DNA of 23,078 bases from a virus. The notes under the pieces are model-generated. The model saw only the letters and a list, made by a program, of their open reading frames with translations, made no database searches and was not told where the DNA came from. Each line of letters begins with the position of its first letter. Position 1 is the stretch's first letter. Below are positions 1-7,607 of this stretch, one piece after another. A program made the position numbers and the translations under genes. The stretch covers positions 1 to 23,078 of the IMG/VR virus record IMGVR_UViG_3300033141_000942; one strand, written 5' to 3'.

Positions 1-30
1 TTACTTTAACGACTTTAATAGGAGAATAAA

Positions 31-237
31 ATGTTTAGTATAATTGTAGTATTCTTCACAAAGTTCATGGTTTTATATAGGATGGCTAAGGTATTAAGAA
101 AGGGTTATAGTACTCTATGTAAAGTATATTCATCTGACATGAGAGCAACCCTTAAATCAGCCGTCGATAATCCTAATGAGACTTGGGATGATAAACTTAT
201 GTATTACATGGATAAGATATTTAAGCATAGTGTATGA
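31..237 (+). CDS. Small membrane-anchored phage protein, unknown function
   Basis: A 68-residue protein I do not recognise. Residues 1-18 are strongly hydrophobic (MFSIIVVFFTKFMVLYRM) and could be one membrane helix or an uncleaved anchor. A basic stretch follows (about 19-32), then an acidic tail with NPNETWDD at about 48-55. Short, single-helix proteins with acidic tails occur among phage lysis and membrane proteins, but nothing here identifies it as a holin or spanin. The start is supported by AGGAG at 20-24, six bases before the ATG. Its TGA stop overlaps the next ATG (ATGA), so it is probably translationally coupled to the glycosyltransferase. It is likely a real gene, because coding continues without a gap into the cassette. 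Confidence 0.65.
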   Translation: MFSIIVVFFTKFMVLYRMAKVLRKGYSTLCKVYSSDMRATLKSAVDNPNETWDDKLMYYMDKIFKHSV

Positions 238-1223
238 TAGCTTCTAACAAAATGAAGAAACTATCAGTCATCATAAGTAATAGAAATGACACAGTAATGC
301 TTGCTATAACTGTTAGGTCTTGCATTGAAGCACTTAAACCTCTAGGACTTGACAACTGTGAAATTATCATAGTTGACAACTCAGACCTTCCAATCTACAA
401 AAGTCTTAATAGCTTCATTCCACCTGGCTACATCAAAGATGGATTAGTAAAAGTATATCGTCAAGACTTCCCTTGCCTTTTCACTGCACGTGAGACGGGA
501 GCAGAGAAAGCTGAAGGTGAGTTCATTATTTGTGTAGACTCCCATATGTTAATAGGCCACAATATGTTTGTTGACCTAGTTAGTTTTATGATTAAACGAT
601 CTGATGATCCAACAATAGGATTCGCTCATGCACCTATCAACTGGGTACATCAACATGAGCGTGCTTCTAGACATGATCGGGATATGAGTGTTAATGAATT
701 AGGTGATTGGGGAACTGCTTACAACCATGAAAGAACTATCACTTGGAAAGGAATGCCTTGGATATGTCGTCGAGATTGGTTCCTTGACAAAGATAAAGGT
801 CTAAATGCTTATGGAGCATTAACTGAACATAAAGTAAGTTGGGGTGGAGGCGACATGCATATAGGTATCAAACCTTGGCTTCTTGGTTTTAAGAACTGGG
901 CAGTCCCTACAAATCCCGCTATTCACATAGGCCCTTTTCCAAAGGAAAGTAATAAAGTATCCAGTGATAAATACCGCCTTTATGCTGCAAGTGGAAGCTT
1001 CCCTCACACCTTTGGATTCCTTGTAAGTTGCTACGTTCTTGGTGGTGAAGCTATGATGAATCGCAATAAGGCAGCAATAACTAACCGATTCGGCAAATAC
1101 ATAGATGTTAACAAGTGGTGGGGCAAGGCTATTGAACTTGGCCAAAGTGAACGTGATTGGCTTAGTAAAAGACAAATAATGACCTTTGAAGAACTACTTA
1201 AAGCAAAACCTTGGAATAACTAA
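234..1223 (+). CDS. GT-A glycosyltransferase, polypeptide GalNAc-transferase (GT27)-like
   Basis: A 329-residue nucleotide-sugar glycosyltransferase of GT-A fold, expected to act in the cytoplasm. Seen: the opening strand VIISNRND (12-19), IIIVDNSD (44-51), TARETGAEKAEGEF leading into the metal motif D102-S-H104, the acceptor-loop motif WGGGD (203-207), and a distal histidine H231 six residues after a proline (PTNPAIH). Polypeptide GalNAc-transferases share the same order: R..GA..A.G, DSH, WGGEN and PCSRVGH, with the last His binding metal. The usual Glu of WGGE is Gly here. It overlaps the upstream stop (ATGA) and the downstream start (TAATG). No Shine-Dalgarno is visible, so starts at 234 or at the internal ATG 252 (MKKLSV) are both possible. 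Known: the fold transfers sugars from UDP donors. Inferred: the acceptor, possibly a virion protein. A generic GT2 enzyme is the alternative. Confidence 0.82.
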   Translation: MIASNKMKKLSVIISNRNDTVMLAITVRSCIEALKPLGLDNCEIIIVDNSDLPIYKSLNSFIPPGYIKDGLVKVYRQDFPCLFTARETGAEKAEGEFIICVDSHMLIGHNMFVDLVSFMIKRSDDPTIGFAHAPINWVHQHERASRHDRDMSVNELGDWGTAYNHERTITWKGMPWICRRDWFLDKDKGLNAYGALTEHKVSWGGGDMHIGIKPWLLGFKNWAVPTNPAIHIGPFPKESNKVSSDKYRLYAASGSFPHTFGFLVSCYVLGGEAMMNRNKAAITNRFGKYIDVNKWWGKAIELGQSERDWLSKRQIMTFEELLKAKPWNN

Positions 1224-1696
1224 TGAATACTGTCGAAGATTTATATAAAGAATGGCCCTTTCGTATACGTTACTTATGTAGAGAATGTTGGAATAGGATA
1301 GAAGAATACATAAATAAATACAAGATTACTTCAGTCCTTGAATTTGGCTCTGGGTTGTCAACTATTTTATTCAACAATATGGGACTTGATGTAGTATCAT
1401 ATGAAACTGATCCTGTATATCTTAGACTTATAAAGAGATACAACCTTGCTAATGTAGAGTTTCGTCTTTGGGACAATGTCACGGCTAATGTAGAAGGCCA
1501 CTTTGGAATATCTTTGGTAGATGGAATTTTACCTAGGGTAAATCAATTATACTATGTACAGAAACATTCACGTTATATAGTTATAGATGACTTCAATGAT
1601 GGTAATTCAAGTGTAGGTTTAGTTCCTATGCTTAAAGGTTACACACGGTTAGATGATAAATCAACAAGACTGGCAATATTTAGGATGATTAAATAA
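1223..1696 (+). CDS. Class I SAM-dependent methyltransferase-like protein
   Basis: A 157-residue protein with a Rossmann-type SAM-binding start: VLEFGSGLST (38-47, motif I) and, about 14 residues later, a strand ending in YETDP (60-64) with an acidic residue (E61) placed to hold the ribose hydroxyls. A later strand, IVIDDFND (about 118-125), resembles the acidic motif of small O-methyltransferases. It is short for a methyltransferase (usually 200 or more residues), so it is either a minimal form or binds SAM without catalysis. TAATG overlaps on both sides place it in one translational unit with two glycosyltransferases. That context suggests it modifies a sugar or glycoprotein made by its neighbours. 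The acceptor cannot be read from the sequence. Confidence 0.68.
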   Translation: MNTVEDLYKEWPFRIRYLCRECWNRIEEYINKYKITSVLEFGSGLSTILFNNMGLDVVSYETDPVYLRLIKRYNLANVEFRLWDNVTANVEGHFGISLVDGILPRVNQLYYVQKHSRYIVIDDFNDGNSSVGLVPMLKGYTRLDDKSTRLAIFRMIK

Positions 1697-3348
1697 TGGT
1701 ACCTCAAATTACAGTCTCTATTGTATCTTGGTTATTAGAGGGTAGATTAATAAAGACCCTATCTGAAATACCTAAGTCAACTGATCTTCCTTTAAATCTT
1801 TGTCTTCAAGTCCAGGGATGTGATCAAATATCTAAAGATAGAGCTAAGGAAATTGTAGATGTTGCTTCTTCTAACTTTGTAAACTCCGATGTATTTTTTA
1901 CTGCAGGGAACAGATATATAGCAAAGACTAGAGCCAGTATTTTTAAGAGGTCAGCTAGGACACCTTTTATTTTTATGACAGACAATGATATGGTCTTTCA
2001 AGAACATACTATAGATATACTATATAACTTTCTATCTAATAAATCTAATAGTGAATATGGACTGGTTGATACAATATACAATAAACGAAAGTATCACAGA
2101 ACTGTAGATGGAACGAAAGTTATCTGTACTCCCATAACCTTTGGACATTTAAAATTTGTAGATGTTAATTTAATAGGTGGTGGCTCAATGCTTATAAGGT
2201 CTGAGGTAGCTACTATTCCTAATATAATAGACACAAGATATGATTTAGGGACTTGGGATTTTGACCTTTGCATGAATGTGAGAAAAGCTGGATGGAAGAT
2301 AGCTTCATTAAGTGATGGAAATTATGTAGCTTTAAATGATCATTCTTATAGAACAGAAGAATACAAAAAAGGAAGAGTCCCTCTTGGACTTAGATCTTTT
2401 GGAGCCAGATTATTTGAAAGTAAATGGGGATTTTCTTCTGAGTATTATCCAGAGAGCCCAAAGATAGTAAAAAGAAAAACTCCAATAAACACTGATTCTT
2501 TTATTATATCTAGAGCAATCTATACTTCCATTGGAGAAGATTTGGGAGTAGGTATTCTAAGTGAGCGTCGTCTAGAATTAATGCAGCGGTATTTCATAGG
2601 TAGTTTACGTAATCAGACTGATCCAAACTTTACTTTATATCTTTTTACAGGCCCATCAGATAATGAAGCAACTTCCAGGATTAAGTCACTTGATTATGGC
2701 AATCTTGATGTGAAATTTATCTCCATTAATGATGATTTATCAAAGTGGAAAAAGTCTGTAGATGAATCAAGAAATTGGGGAAGGGAAATAGATGAAGGAA
2801 GTCCAGAGGCTCTTGTACGTAATTATGGACATCCTAAAGCTACAATCATGGCTCGTGTTGATATAGATGATTGGGTAGCACCTGGTTGGATTGCACACAT
2901 GAAACATATGGCAATCGCTAAACCAGAATCTCACTTTCTCATTAATTATCAAGTTGTTGGTCAGGGTCCTGATGGTCGCCTTTATAAATTCTTTGCTCCC
3001 CACAATAGAGGTAGATCAAGTCCATTTCTTGCTTTGGTACAGAAGGAAGAACCACGGATTAGTCCTTATGAAGATGTGCATTTAAACATGGGAAAACTAT
3101 TTGCCTATGTATATAACATACAACCTTCCTATGTCTTCATGGTAGTTCATGAAGGAAATAGGAGTAACAGAGTTTACAAGTTAGACAGATACTTTGAGGA
3201 CATCGAGGAAAAATTAGAATTAAGGAATCAAGCATTAGTGAAGACGAAAATAGAGCCAATAAAGGTAGTAAAGCAGATACCTAAATTGATCTCAATAAAA
3301 AAACCTATCCGAGGATCTAATTGGCGAGCAAGAATGGTTAATGGATAA
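1696..3348 (+). CDS. Two-domain glycosyltransferase (GT2 plus rhamnosyltransferase-like)
   Basis: A 550-residue protein with two apparent glycosyltransferase domains. Domain 1 (about 1-240) has a GT-A start (ITVSIVSW), the metal motif T-D95-to-D98 region (MTDNDMVF), GGGSMLIRSE (161-170), GTWDFDLCMNVRKAGWK (185-201), which fits the 'ED.DL..R....G' acceptor motif, and a late His (NDH, 214-216). Domain 2 (about 267-480) begins SRAIYTSIGEDLG, continues RYFIGSLRNQTDPNFTLYLFTG, and has ARVDIDDW (387-394). This resembles the putative rhamnosyltransferase family (PF11316). The C-terminus is Lys-rich and probably disordered. It begins with a TAATG overlap. Its TAA shares its last A with the first repeated dyad element, so the cassette ends there. 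Likely role: adding two sugars in succession to a phage or host acceptor. Domain 2 is the less certain assignment. Confidence 0.78.
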   Translation: MVPQITVSIVSWLLEGRLIKTLSEIPKSTDLPLNLCLQVQGCDQISKDRAKEIVDVASSNFVNSDVFFTAGNRYIAKTRASIFKRSARTPFIFMTDNDMVFQEHTIDILYNFLSNKSNSEYGLVDTIYNKRKYHRTVDGTKVICTPITFGHLKFVDVNLIGGGSMLIRSEVATIPNIIDTRYDLGTWDFDLCMNVRKAGWKIASLSDGNYVALNDHSYRTEEYKKGRVPLGLRSFGARLFESKWGFSSEYYPESPKIVKRKTPINTDSFIISRAIYTSIGEDLGVGILSERRLELMQRYFIGSLRNQTDPNFTLYLFTGPSDNEATSRIKSLDYGNLDVKFISINDDLSKWKKSVDESRNWGREIDEGSPEALVRNYGHPKATIMARVDIDDWVAPGWIAHMKHMAIAKPESHFLINYQVVGQGPDGRLYKFFAPHNRGRSSPFLALVQKEEPRISPYEDVHLNMGKLFAYVYNIQPSYVFMVVHEGNRSNRVYKLDRYFEDIEEKLELRNQALVKTKIEPIKVVKQIPKLISIKKPIRGSNWRARMVNG

Positions 3349-3372
3349 GATTGTTTAATATTTAAACCAACT
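3348..3372 (+). promoter_or_regulatory. Repeated 25-bp dyad element, copy 1
   Basis: Left half AGATTGTTTAA, spacer TAT, right half TTAAACCAACT. The six innermost bases on each side form a perfect inverted repeat, while the outer bases of the right half have drifted. Its first base is the last A of the upstream stop codon. It lies 12 bases before the ATG of the tailspike-like gene, immediately before a GGAG ribosome binding site. It could be a promoter, operator or RNA-processing site; there is no U-run to suggest a terminator. Confidence 0.72.
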
Positions 3373-3384
3373 GGAGTAACATAA

Positions 3385-5466
3385 ATGAAAAGACTAATTA
3401 TATTACTATTCATATCATTGTCACTATTTGCTACCAATGCAAATGCAGATTTCTTTTCAGATGTGATAGTAACTTCGCCTGATGGTATCTGGACGGACTC
3501 TCGTGCATATGCAACTTTAAATGATGCAATAACTGCAGTAGGCGCTAATGATCGTGAAATAGTAATTGTCAATGAACAGGCAGTTACTACATTAACAGTA
3601 CCTTCTAATGTAAGATTGAAGTTCCTTCGGGACGGGTCTATTAACAACTCAGGACAACTAACTATTAATACAAAGAACATATCTGCAGATAACAGACAAA
3701 TCTTCACTGGTACTGGGGACATAGACTTTGCTAATGGTTCGGTACTTCGATCTGCTTGGTTTTCACAGGCCAGTACAGCTATCAATACAACAACTGATGA
3801 CATCATTACTTTAATAATATCCAAACAGACAAGTGTCTGGCATTCTTGCACTGTTGGCAATAATGTAATCTTAAAGTGGGAATCCCCTAATAACATACTA
3901 ACTGTACGTTCTGGAGTAGTAGTCTCCAACATTAAGAATATAGAAGCCGGAAACTATCAACTCTTTGGTGGGCCTGGAGACTTTGACTTCCTTGACGGGA
4001 CTAGACTTAAACTCGATTGGTTTGTCAGACTCCGTTCTGTGGTTACCTGGATTGAGAGTGAAAAAGTTACTTTGGAGATCTCAGATAATAATACAGTAAG
4101 TTATGATAATACTATCCCTAGTAATCTATCACTTAGGATGTTTAATGGTGGATCTCTTAGTATTGATATAGGTAGAACAATTACTTCTAATGGTTCATTA
4201 GAGATCAATCCAGGAGCTATCATTGATGGTGCAGGGACACTTACAATCAATGGGCCTTTTGAGGCTGGCTTATCACAATGTTTTGGGACGAGTATTGATA
4301 TAGATTTTGGGGATGGTGTAAACAATGCTTACTCCCAATGGTTTGGCACAAGAGTTGACGCTACAACTGACTTTACAATTCCTATCCAACGTGCCCTGGA
4401 CTCTAAAACTCAAAAACTAACAGTAAAGCTACTAGGATTAAGTTATAAAACAACTGATACAATAACAGTTTCTGGAAGTTATAAAGTATTAGATTTGGAA
4501 GGTGGTAGTATTACTTCATACGTTACAGATAAAGCGGCTGTTGAAATAAAACCTGCTGCTGGAATTACACGTTACAGTGGAGTTAAAAATGGAAGTTTAT
4601 TAGGTGATGAGGCTACTGGTAATGCAACAATAGGTTTAAAAATTAGTGGTGCTGCATGGTTTGCACAAACAGAAAACCTTATCATTAAATATTTTGGTCT
4701 TGGTGCTGCTGGTGGATATGGATTCTATATAATTGGTGCAGGTGCTACTAATACTCCATATTTCGGCAACCATAAAAACATTAATGCAGATCAAAATTAC
4801 ATAGGTTTTTATGCAGCGGGTCAAGATATAGCGTTTGTATTAACAACAAATCACTTTGAAGGTTGCTACGCTTCCACTAATGATTCTGATGGATTCCTAT
4901 TTAGGTATTGTACTGGAAATACTCTCACAAACATAATAGCAGAAAGTAATGTAGGGGCTGGTATTCATCTTGATTATACACATGGTATGTATGCTAATGG
5001 AGGTTTTATTGAGGGTAATACTCCTAATTTATTGGTAGAAAACATAGACTCAACAAAATTACCTAATATTTTATTATTCTCTGGCTATCAAGCAGTAGCC
5101 ACAGCAGCTACCTATGATAATCGACCAGATGTGGATATTTCTGGTAGTTTTAATATTAGAAAAATGTCTACACCAATTATAACAATAAGTAGTGGAGATA
5201 TAATTACATTAAAAAATGCACCAAATAAAGTAATTATAGCAGAGCGTTATGGAGCATATGCAGAGGTCTTGTTATCATGGGATGGTGCTGTAACTTGGAC
5301 AGTAGAATATTTAGTAAAAGGTGGAATTAATACAGCATGGTGGACAGTCACTAAAGATACAGCAACTAGTTTTAATATATATTATGATGCTGGTAGCAGT
5401 TCATTTAAACTTCAATCCACAAGAAACGCAATACTATCAATTCAGCAATTAGGCGCAGGAAGTTAG
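3385..5466 (+). CDS. Tailspike-like right-handed beta-helix protein with signal peptide
   Basis: A 693-residue protein. Residues 1-21 form a clear Sec signal peptide (MKRLI, hydrophobic core, ANA before DFF). Residues 71-126, 155-213 and 244-320 are three diverged copies of one module, each running 'NVRL.F..G', a strand pair, 'F.G.GDIDF', and ending in a Trp-Phe. After the third comes WFGTRVDATTDFTIPIQRALDS, the classic opening of phage tailspike and pectate-lyase-like helices. Beta-helix rungs follow to about residue 560 (TGLKISG, GFYIIGAG, IGFYAAG, GAGIHLDY), then a beta-rich C-terminal domain. Role by family: binding or cutting host surface polysaccharide. No catalytic residues can be assigned. 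GGAG sits before the ATG, just after dyad copy 1. The export signal is odd for a virion protein assembled in the cytoplasm. A secreted depolymerase is the alternative. Confidence 0.8.
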   Translation: MKRLIILLFISLSLFATNANADFFSDVIVTSPDGIWTDSRAYATLNDAITAVGANDREIVIVNEQAVTTLTVPSNVRLKFLRDGSINNSGQLTINTKNISADNRQIFTGTGDIDFANGSVLRSAWFSQASTAINTTTDDIITLIISKQTSVWHSCTVGNNVILKWESPNNILTVRSGVVVSNIKNIEAGNYQLFGGPGDFDFLDGTRLKLDWFVRLRSVVTWIESEKVTLEISDNNTVSYDNTIPSNLSLRMFNGGSLSIDIGRTITSNGSLEINPGAIIDGAGTLTINGPFEAGLSQCFGTSIDIDFGDGVNNAYSQWFGTRVDATTDFTIPIQRALDSKTQKLTVKLLGLSYKTTDTITVSGSYKVLDLEGGSITSYVTDKAAVEIKPAAGITRYSGVKNGSLLGDEATGNATIGLKISGAAWFAQTENLIIKYFGLGAAGGYGFYIIGAGATNTPYFGNHKNINADQNYIGFYAAGQDIAFVLTTNHFEGCYASTNDSDGFLFRYCTGNTLTNIIAESNVGAGIHLDYTHGMYANGGFIEGNTPNLLVENIDSTKLPNILLFSGYQAVATAATYDNRPDVDISGSFNIRKMSTPIITISSGDIITLKNAPNKVIIAERYGAYAEVLLSWDGAVTWTVEYLVKGGINTAWWTVTKDTATSFNIYYDAGSSSFKLQSTRNAILSIQQLGAGS
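3595..4344 (+). repeat. Three diverged protein modules ending in WF inside the tailspike-like gene
   Basis: Coding repeats of about 56, 59 and 77 residues (protein positions 71-126, 155-213, 244-320). Shared landmarks are NVRL/NVIL/NLSL near the start, a 'GTGDIDF' or 'GPGDFDF' or 'SIDIDF' strand, and a closing WF. The similarity is at protein level; the DNA has diverged, so this is an old duplication. Confidence 0.6.
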
Positions 5467-5520
5467 TGGACTCTCAATTACCTAAAATACTTTCATAATG
5501 AAAAAATATCTATCAATATT

Positions 5521-5526
5521 AAGGAG
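5521..5526 (+). promoter_or_regulatory. Ribosome binding site fixing the GTG start of terL
   Basis: AAGGAG lies eight bases before a GTG codon at 5535. No in-frame ATG precedes the Walker A region at a better distance, so the terminase most likely starts with GTG. Confidence 0.8.
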
Positions 5527-5534
5527 CCTTATTT

Positions 5535-7079
5535 GTGGATAAGGAAACCCAACAAATACAATCTCTATGCTCAATCAGTACTCGAATGACTGCTCAAACA
5601 TTCTTCCCTGAGCGATTCTATGTACCTTTCGCTGACAATATACATGGAAAGATATTTAATCTCATAGATGGCCCTGATCAAAAAGTTGCCATTGCAGCTC
5701 CTCGTGGTTGGGGAAAGACAAGTATAGTTGCACTTGCACTTATGGCTAGGTACATATTATATCATCACACTGGATTCATCTGTTACATAAATAAGTCCCA
5801 TGATGCTGCATCACTTCAGACCGAAAACTTACGACGTGAACTTGTTAGCAATAGAATGATCAGACACTTCTTCGGTGATTTTAAATCAAGGGATGTAAAG
5901 AAAAATGAGTTTGAAGAAGTCTTCAGCAAAAAAGCTTGGGTTGCTTATGATACTCTAGTCTGGCCTCGTGGGGCTGGCCAACAAGTTCGTGGTGTTCTAT
6001 TTAAGAATGATCGACCAGGCCTGATCGTAATAGATGACTTAGAAGACCCTGAAAGAATCAAGAATGATGAGATACGTAAAGGGTGGTATGAGTGGCTATA
6101 TGCTGATGTTATTAAAGCATTACCTAGAGTAGGTGACATGGCTAAGAAATGTAAAATAGTCTACATTGACACACTTAAGCATGAGGACTCTGTCCTTCAA
6201 AAACTACTCACTTCTAATGAATGGAAGTCAATTCGTCTTGAGGCCTGTGATGATGACTTTCATTCTACTGCTCCTGCCTTTATGTCAGATGAAGACATAA
6301 TGAAGGAGTGGGAGGAACATCAAGCAAGTGGTCAAACTGATGTGTTCTTTCGTGAGTTACGTAATCTTCCGATTTCAACTAAGGATTCAGCATTTCAGAC
6401 CCAGTACTTTCATTATTACAACTTACCATCTGACAAGACTGTTGGTGAACTTGACCTTAAAAAGATCGACGTTGACATTCAGCAAGATAGAAACATCGAA
6501 ACTGTAGTAATTCTTGACCCTGCTAAGACTGTCAAGATTCACTCTGCTGAAAGTGCTATTATAGGAATAGGGATTGATCTTACATCTGCTAAAATCTACA
6601 TTAGGGATATAGTCTCAAAGAAGATGTATCCAGATGAAATCTACGATGAACTCTTTGGTATGGGTATACGATTAGGTGCAAAAGTATTAGGGATTGAGGA
6701 GACTTCCCTAAATGAGTTTATCAGACAACCTATCAAAAATGAGATGTTTAGACGTGGAACGTTCTTTGAACTTATCTGGTTAAAAGCCAGAGGTGGGATG
6801 AAGAAGGAGCTTCGTATTAAGGAACTTGTACCTTATTATCGAGGTAGTTATATCTATCACAATGCTTCATGTGTTAATGTTAAGAAGTTAGAACAACAAC
6901 TTCTAATGTTTCCTCGTTCTGCTCTTTGGGATATAATGGATGCTGAGGCTTACATCATTGAGATGCTTGAGTTAGGCGAACGATACTTTAGTCCAAATGA
7001 TAATCCAGATGATATTGAATCTGAGTATAAAGAGCTTGAATATGATGAGCCTGTTGAAAACTGGAGGGTTGCAGTATGA
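5535..7079 (+). CDS. terL: Terminase large subunit (packaging ATPase and nuclease)
   Basis: A 514-residue DNA-packaging motor that uses ATP to drive the genome into the prohead and cuts concatemers. The ATPase domain has Walker A APRGWGKT (55-62), Walker B LIVIDDLED (163-171, D167/D168, E170) and a coupling motif VYIDTLKHEDS (209-219). The nuclease domain has acidic residues in ILDPAKT (D328), GIEET (E388/E389) and WDIMDAEAY (D466/D469), the RNase H-like three-cluster arrangement. Length is normal for the family. It starts with GTG behind AAGGAG. Its TGA overlaps the next ATG (ATGA). Unusually, the gene before it is a tailspike-like gene and no small terminase subunit is seen next to it. Identification is secure; the packaging type (cos, pac or direct repeats) cannot be told from this. 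Confidence 0.96.
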   Translation: MDKETQQIQSLCSISTRMTAQTFFPERFYVPFADNIHGKIFNLIDGPDQKVAIAAPRGWGKTSIVALALMARYILYHHTGFICYINKSHDAASLQTENLRRELVSNRMIRHFFGDFKSRDVKKNEFEEVFSKKAWVAYDTLVWPRGAGQQVRGVLFKNDRPGLIVIDDLEDPERIKNDEIRKGWYEWLYADVIKALPRVGDMAKKCKIVYIDTLKHEDSVLQKLLTSNEWKSIRLEACDDDFHSTAPAFMSDEDIMKEWEEHQASGQTDVFFRELRNLPISTKDSAFQTQYFHYYNLPSDKTVGELDLKKIDVDIQQDRNIETVVILDPAKTVKIHSAESAIIGIGIDLTSAKIYIRDIVSKKMYPDEIYDELFGMGIRLGAKVLGIEETSLNEFIRQPIKNEMFRRGTFFELIWLKARGGMKKELRIKELVPYYRGSYIYHNASCVNVKKLEQQLLMFPRSALWDIMDAEAYIIEMLELGERYFSPNDNPDDIESEYKELEYDEPVENWRVAV

Positions 7080-7264
7080 TTGACTGGAAAGAACTACTAG
7101 CTCCAATAGCATTGCCTTTAGCTTGGATGGGATCACTTGAATGGAGATTACGTTCAAAGGTCAGTGACAAAAGATTTGATGATTACAAGGGGTATATTAA
7201 AGAAAGATTTGATGGTCAGAAAAAGCAACTTGATAGAATTGAAAATCACTTAAATGATAAATAA
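7076..7264 (+). CDS. Small protein with N-terminal hydrophobic segment and coiled coil
   Basis: A 62-residue protein with no family I can name. Residues 6-21 (ELLAPIALPLAWMGSL) are hydrophobic but broken by two prolines. Residues 27-60 are highly charged with heptad-like spacing (FDDYKGYIKERFDGQKKQLDRIENHL), a likely coiled coil. Small hydrophobic-plus-coiled-coil proteins near phage terminases or lysis genes are common, and XhlA-like proteins have a similar charged segment but with the membrane helix at the other end. It overlaps terL by ATGA and is probably coupled to it. Its stop codon TAA shares its last base with dyad copy 2. Confidence 0.6.
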   Translation: MIDWKELLAPIALPLAWMGSLEWRLRSKVSDKRFDDYKGYIKERFDGQKKQLDRIENHLNDK

Positions 7265-7288
7265 GATTGTTTAAATTTTAAACAATCT
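7264..7288 (+). promoter_or_regulatory. Repeated 25-bp dyad element, copy 2 (perfect palindrome)
   Basis: The most symmetrical of two perfect copies: AGATTGTTTAAA, one central T, then TTTAAACAATCT, 12 bp on each side without mismatch. It begins on the last A of the upstream TAA and ends 14 bases before the next ATG, just ahead of the GGAGG. Together with copy 3 it brackets the block 7303-11616. Confidence 0.75.
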
Positions 7289-7302
7289 GATGGAGGCTTT
7301 AA

Positions 7303-7599
7303 ATGCAATTAATACAATCACTAGACAGAACACCCTTTGATCATGAGGAGATCAACATAGCAACCGATGCTGTTTCAAGGCTTGACGAAACTCTCCGTGG
7401 ATCTTATGGAATTGCTTTCATTACAATAGAAGATTCAAATATTAGATATTGGATAGATGGTACTGATCCAGATGCAGATAGTGGACATATGGTCTATAAT
7501 GGAGGGAATATCTATTTTGTTGACCCTAAATCAGTGAGAAGTCTTCGAATGATAGCTATTACCAATCCAGCAGTTGCTATGATAACTTACTATAAATGA
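7303..7599 (+). CDS. Small phage virion-type beta protein, unknown role
   Basis: A 98-residue protein. The pattern AFITIEDSNIRYWIDGTDP, a Gly-His turn (G61-H62), MVYNGGNIYF and a final strand AMITYYK resembles a small all-beta protein found in many phage structural regions, often beside fibre genes and usually left as hypothetical. This is recalled from general knowledge and not searched. It starts behind GGAGG (7292-7296) directly after dyad copy 2. Its TGA overlaps the ATG at 7596, and GAGG within that overlap serves the next gene. Likely a decoration, fibre-tip or adaptor protein; no enzymatic motif is seen. Confidence 0.6.
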   Translation: MQLIQSLDRTPFDHEEINIATDAVSRLDETLRGSYGIAFITIEDSNIRYWIDGTDPDADSGHMVYNGGNIYFVDPKSVRSLRMIAITNPAVAMITYYK

Positions 7600-7601
7600 G
7601 G
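7598..7601 (+). promoter_or_regulatory. Ribosome binding site favouring the start at 7608
   Basis: GAGG overlaps the upstream TGA stop. ATG codons occur at 7596, 7605 and 7608; only 7608 has a normal six-base spacer, and it gives a signal peptide beginning MKR. Confidence 0.55.
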
Positions 7602-7607
7602 AATATG

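Noticed and set aside
1-24. Possible seventh dyad copy before the first gene
   Set aside because: TTTAAC...TTTAAT can be forced against the element only with gaps. There is no dyad and no AGATTG half, so it is not counted.
3228-3932. Open frame of 234 codons on the minus strand
   Set aside because: It overlaps the end of the glycosyltransferase and the start of the tailspike gene, both strongly supported. It shows no domain, and long antisense frames are expected opposite such genes.
5467-5534. Promoter in the gap before terL
   Set aside because: AT-rich hexamers such as TAAAAT and CATAAT occur, but no -35 box at a suitable distance, so no call is made.
7264-7288. Dyad elements as Rho-independent terminators
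   Set aside because: Stems are AT-rich, no copy is followed by a U-run, and the next bases are a Shine-Dalgarno and a start codon.
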